From: Salvator merianae
Taxonomy: Eukaryota; Chordata; Lepidosauria; Squamata; Teiidae
Reading direction: 5' to 3'
Assembly (NCBI GenBank): GCA_003586115.2
Contig: QVOM02000112.1
Span: forward strand, 105,488,701-105,552,700
Length of the DNA: 64,000 nucleotides
How positions within the stretch are numbered: the first letter of the stretch is position 1; every line of letters begins with the position of its first letter. Below are positions 49,801-55,800 of this stretch, piece after piece. A model generated the notes under the pieces. That model was given only the letters and a program-made list of their open reading frames with translations, was not told where the DNA came from and did no database searches. Both the position numbers and the translations under genes were made by a program.

Positions 49801-52800
49801 TCCTTAGGCACCCTTGCATCAAGGTTATAGTTCCTTCTTAACATCTTGTCTTTTAGAAAAAAAAGCATCACATGCTTAGACTAGCACTTTAAAACTCTTT
49901 ACTACTGTTCAGTAGCTGATGCCTCCACTATATATGTGTTAAATGAACTTAGGCAAAATGTTCTTTCAGCCTCCATTTGCCTCAGTGTCCTCCTCTCTTT
50001 ATAATATGTGCAATCCATTGACTTTCCTTATGGGATTGGTTAGGGAGTCAATTAGCTATCAGCCCAGATTCTAGGTTCTATGCTTAATTCACAGGGCACT
50101 AAACAACTCGAGACAAGGGGCCTTTCTACACTTTCTACCTTAGAATGGGATTATTATAGTCCAGCTGCTCCTGGTACAGCTGTGAAGCACTCCACAGCTA
50201 TACCAGGAGCAGCTGGACTATAATTATACCATTCTAAGGTAGAAAGTGCAGAAAGACCCAAGGGTACTTGACAGATGGCCTCTCCTACTACCAAGCTATA
50301 AGATCATTATGATTATCCAGCAAGTTCCTCCTTGGGGACACCTGTCAAATATATTTTTCTTCTTCCAAGCCTTCCCAGTGCAAAAGATTCCCACTTTTTC
50401 TATTTTTTTAAAAAAAATATTTCTTGTGTGTTTCATTTAACATTTTAAAATGAATTTTAATAGTTGGGACAGGGGACTGGCAATTTTTTGTTTTTGTCTT
50501 GTTTTATACTGTGAACTACTTCAGGATTATAAGATGGCAAGGAGTATAGGAAAACTTTAAATAAATAAATGACTGTGATAATTCTTCCAAGCTTTTTGCT
50601 GACTACTTGAAAACTGCTAATTGTCTCAGCAGACCATTCAAGAATCTTTCCTAATGCTGACTGTACCATTAGCTAACTACTGAAATTGCATCCAGAAAGT
50701 CAGAAAACCTTAATAATTAATGCTTTCTGTTCTACAACAAGAAGCAATAATATGAGTTTGTAAGTCCTTCCAGTCACAGTCCACCCACCCCCATGTCTGT
50801 TCCAGTTCCTTCTCTCATGAATGAAGCAGATCTCTGGATCTGATACATTTCCTGACCCTCTTCCCATTCCAGCTTGTGGTCATGACCAGCGGCGGTCCGT
50901 CCCTTTAAAAGCGGGTGTTCGCTCCCGCCCCATCGCCGTTCGCAGGGCCACCGAGCCTCCGTAGTGACGCAGCTTTAAGCTCTTGCTAGGAAGAAGAAAC
51001 CCATCCTATCCTGAGATGCTACAGTTGCACCAGTTAAGCACACAGGATGCCTGGTAGTGTCATGACCAGTGGCGGTCCGTCCCTTTAAAAGCGGGTGTTC
51101 GCTCCCGCCCCATCGCCGTTCGCTAGGCGACCCGCTGAGGCTCGGTGGCCCCGCGAACGGCGATGGGGCGGGAGCGAACACCCGCTTTTAAAGGGACGGA
51201 CCGCCACTGGTCATGACACTGCCAGGCATCCTGTGTGCTTAACTGGTGCAACTGTAGCATCTCAGGATAGGATGGGTTTCTTCTTCCTAGCAAGAGCTTA
51301 AAGCCATTCTCTCTTCCTCTTTCTTGAAAAGAGATGGGGACACGGTCCATGAACCACAGTCTAGGAAATGTTTCTTCAAAGAGTGCAAAGGAGAATAATA
51401 GCCACGTATCAAATTATCCTGCATATTTCCTGATTCAGGCAAAGTGGTGTGTGTGATAAAAGAAGCAGTTTTCCTCATTCATGTAATCTGCAGACTGGCA
51501 CCCATGCACACCATCTTGGGGAGAGATGTCTGTACACGGTAATTAGAACTGTAGGACTGATTGATTGAAAACTATCACTTAAAATCAACAGAAATAATCA
51601 GGCTGACAAACATGACGGCAGCAGCCACCGCCGGCTTTAAGCCCAGGTGTACGTGCCCCACGCAAAGTGCGCCATGGCTGTTCGAGGGGCCTCCGGGTCT
51701 CCGTACTGCCGCAGCAGGTCCTGCTGTGGCAGTACAGAGGCCCGGAGGCCCCACGAACAGCCATGGCGCACTTTGCAAGGGACACGGACACCCGGGCTTA
51801 AAGCCGGCAGCCGCAGCTGCATGATGGACTCCAGTACCTGTAAGGCCTTGTAAGCTGTTAAGTTTAGCAGGACATCCTCAACAGTATAGGGCGGCCCAGC
51901 CTGTGGCACAGAACACATCTTGAACTGGAGCAGGATTTGCCTGCTCTGACTGCTGATGTGGCTGAAGCAGCTGCAGAGGAGAGCAGCTGTTGAAATTGCT
52001 GTTGAAATTGCCCGTGCCAGTTTCAAGAGTGATGCTATGAAAAGCCCTTTGTGCCCTTTGACAATGCAGAGCAAGAAAAAGGAACCTACAATGTTTAGGT
52101 TCAGCTCTCAAGCTGCAGCCAGTATGATCAATGAACAGGACAACAGAAAACGTGGTTTAACAGATTCCTCAGCTTTTACTTAGCAGAAAACAAACACCAG
52201 CTTCAGTCAGCAGTTGCTATTGTAAAGAACGAGAAGGCATGAAGTATAGAAAGCTCTTAGGGCTGTTCATCTGTGGGACCTTAAGGAACACAGGTGACTA
52301 CATGATCGACGGCAACATCCATGAAATATAGAGAAATGCAAAATGCAGTCCCAAGCTATTAGGAACAGCCACTTCACAAGGGGGACACTGTTTAGGCCTT
52401 CTTGAGCGTGGGGTGGTGGGTCCAGTTGTTGCCATATCAAGTGATGATATAATCATGTGGAATTGTCTATTTTTCGACATGCTGTGTCTTTTTCCAGCTT
52501 GTACCAATAATGTTTTAGCATTATTTTATATATTTATTTATTATTTGCCCTTTTGGAGACTGGTGCAGGCCTGAGAAACCCCAACAAGCCTGAAAATGTA
52601 CATCATCATGGGGCTACATCATGAAGTGACAGGCCAGGACAAGGCCAAAAAAGAGTTATCCAGGCCTTTCCAGAGATAATATTTGTTTGTTTGTTTGTTT
52701 GTTTGTTTGCCCCATCCCTGATATTAACCATATTTTTATATAGCTGCTATGATGTTAATTGTTTTTATTCTCCATGTTTTGTAAACTGCTTCAAGAGTAT

Positions 52801-55800
52801 ATTTTAATAAGAAGAGGTACAGAAAGTAAATAAAACCCCCAAAGAGCCTAGGTAAGTGCAGCATCTTGCACAACCTAATGCATTATACAAAAAAGAGAAG
52901 TTTGTTCCGTTTGGATCATTTTAACTGACCACCATGGGACTGTGAGAAGCATCAACCAAGAATTCAGAAGAGAGTGCACGCTTCTGTGTCCACAACAACT
53001 TACTCTTCTTGTCTGAAGAACCACTGAAGTCTATGCCACCAAGACCTTCATTAACTGTAGTAGCAGGTGCAGCAGCTGCCCCAAGAGTCAAACCAAAGGC
53101 ACTCTGTCCAAGTCCTATAAAGAAGCCAGCAAATGTGTCAGAAACTTCTGTTATTTCACCCTAACCCTGAGAACAAACGAAGTATATGGGAAGGTTATAT
53201 CGCTCATGAATTGTCAGTAGTGAAAACTGAAGCATGTCTTCTCTGTAATTAATGGTTAATCTCAGTGAAGCAGTATGGGAAAAACTGGGATTCCCAAGTT
53301 CCACAGCTGAGCCAGGCAACCAAAATTTGCACTCAGTACTGATCATGTCCTCTCATCTGTAATGGGATGAGGTGGGGTAAGTTGAGCTATTATCTATCAA
53401 AGAGGGCTCTGATTATACCCTACAAAACTATGCGGCAAAGGCTCTCCTCAACTCAAGGTGGGATAAGCTTTTTCCCCATATGGAACCCAAAAGATGTTCA
53501 GAAAGCAAAAGACTATCATCCCAAGCTGCTGGTTTTGAGTCTAAAGGCATTTTAAATTTTCAAAACTCAATATCACAACATATACTGTTCAAGTTAACAA
53601 ACGTATTTGAGGTGTCATTATGGTGGTCATAAATCCAAGGAGTTCAGAACAAGGCCTTATAAGCACTGGGTCAGAAGACTGGCTCAAGGGACCAGCTAGG
53701 CCACTCCATTTGCATCATGGTGTGCAAATGGAAGAGTCTAGCAGAGACCACACCCTCCCACTAGAACACTCCATCTGCACTGGATGGAGTTTAGGAGTGT
53801 GCTACGGCACGAAAATGGTGCCCTACTCTGCCTCAACTGCAGACTGCTTACAAACTATCCAAAGAACTTCCTAGCTGCTATACTAGACCAGCTGGCCATA
53901 TGCAGACAGCATGTGGGCTGCAGGCCAGTATACAGAGCCCTGTGCCATTTTGCTGGGCACCAAGAAGCAGTACCCAGCTGAAACACCCTGACCATAACTC
54001 CAAGGGCTGGGAACAAAAGCTAGGCCAGGATGGGCTGTCTGCAATGCAGACAGCACTAACAGTAGTCAGTGTCATCCCATCCTGGGAGAAGTTGCCTAGA
54101 GTGGGCTGCTGTGGCGGAAAAAAACTAAGACGCCTACTCTTGCCTGAAAGGACTGGACACAGTGCAAAATATTTCACATTGTCTGATTAAGATCCAAACC
54201 ACAGATAAATTTTTAAAGATGCACATAAGAGCTATCACCTGTTGCAGCTGTGCTCACGCTTGGAAAGAGTGTTCCTCCTAGACCAGCTAAGGCCCCACCC
54301 AGAGAAAGTCCTGAGGATACAGTCGTGCTTGGGGCAGTTGTGCCCCCCAGGTTTAACGTGAAGCCAGTGGAACCTGAATTTTAAGAAGCAAAAACATGAC
54401 CTTCAGACACACACACTTTTTGAATACCCACACAGTGTATAATCTCATTGCTGAATAAGAGAATTATGGTGGTAACTTCCACATTTTACACATCACAGCT
54501 TTTATTTTCATTTATCTACAGAGATTAAATATCTTAATGTCATCAGTATAGCCACTACAAAAACTTGCGATAGGATTAAACAAAAGCAAATATAAAGTAT
54601 ATTCTTACCCTGAAACCAATATATACAGGCTTAAGCCGACCTAGCCCAGACTAGCATGCCTAAATAAAATTCTAAAACATTTTAGCAAGATGTTCAGACA
54701 AATTTCCTGAAGCAAAACTTCCATCACTTCGTACAAAATATAGTATCTTTGCCATGGCCACCATACAACCACAACTCTTTACAGAACAATACACATAAAT
54801 CCAAATAAAATTGGCAGCACTGATGCCAACTTTTCTCAAGCTCAGTTAGAAGCATGGAATATGACTTGTAGATGTGGAAGATTTGTAGCCTTCCTGAGAC
54901 TGCATTGCAGCCTGCCTGACAGCCACATCTATCTTTAGGTATGATATACAGACTCATTTCAGAATTGCCTTAACTATGCAATGGCAAACTACACAGAGCG
55001 CCTTGCCTTTCTGTTCTTATCCAAGATCAGGTGCTTTTGCAGCTAAGAGAATATAAAAAATAATTACATTTATGCATTTGTAAACTAATGGAGATGCTGC
55101 ATTATAAAAAGGATAACCTAAATGCACCTAACAACAAGACTTCTCTGCTATTACCTGCTGCTGGAGTTGAGGCAAGAGCAGAAGAAAGCGAGAGGCCAGT
55201 GGAGGTAGAAGTAACAGGCAAGGCAAATGGTGTGGCTGATCCCGCAGGCTTGTTGAATCCCAAACTAAGTCCCGTTGTAGTGGCAGTAGTAGCAGCAGGG
55301 GTACCTGTGAAATAATAGTTGAACACCTCACTCAATTCCAATGCCAGTTCTTAGTGCCTCATTTAAACTGTGCTTACTCAATATATTTCTAATAATACTA
55401 ATACTTATATGCAGTGAAAGATGAGTAGAAAAAAATTAACTGCTTTTTCTGAGCAAAGGACTCATGGCAGTGAACAGATTTTAAGAATGTCCATAAGACT
55501 GCAGAAAGCCTGCACCGATTCCCAACACTAACGCTTCCCTTAGAGACAGATGTCATTTTATAACTGCACCACCATCATTAGGATAGTTTACTGCCAGCAG
55601 GTGAAATTTCCCATTTCTGATGTGCCACTGGAGTACTGCCTCAAGTCGCATCAGAAAAAGCAGGTCACTTCAGCAGAATCCAAAACAGGGTAAAGAATTT
55701 GCAAGTCCTCCAGCTGTTTTTGGATTCCAACTTGGATCACCCTTGGTCAGTATAGATGAAAGTTGTGGTCCTACACCATCTAAAGGGTCATAGATTTCCA

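Noticed and set aside
50975..51301. Two nearly identical 68-residue frames on opposite strands ([14 protein letters not shown] in both)
   Set aside because: They are the two arms of palindrome P2 read in mirror image; composition and context do not suggest a protein.
51561..52074. Ala/Pro-rich overlapping frames around P3
   Set aside because: They arise from the GC-rich foldback, mirror each other across strands, and match no protein I recognise.
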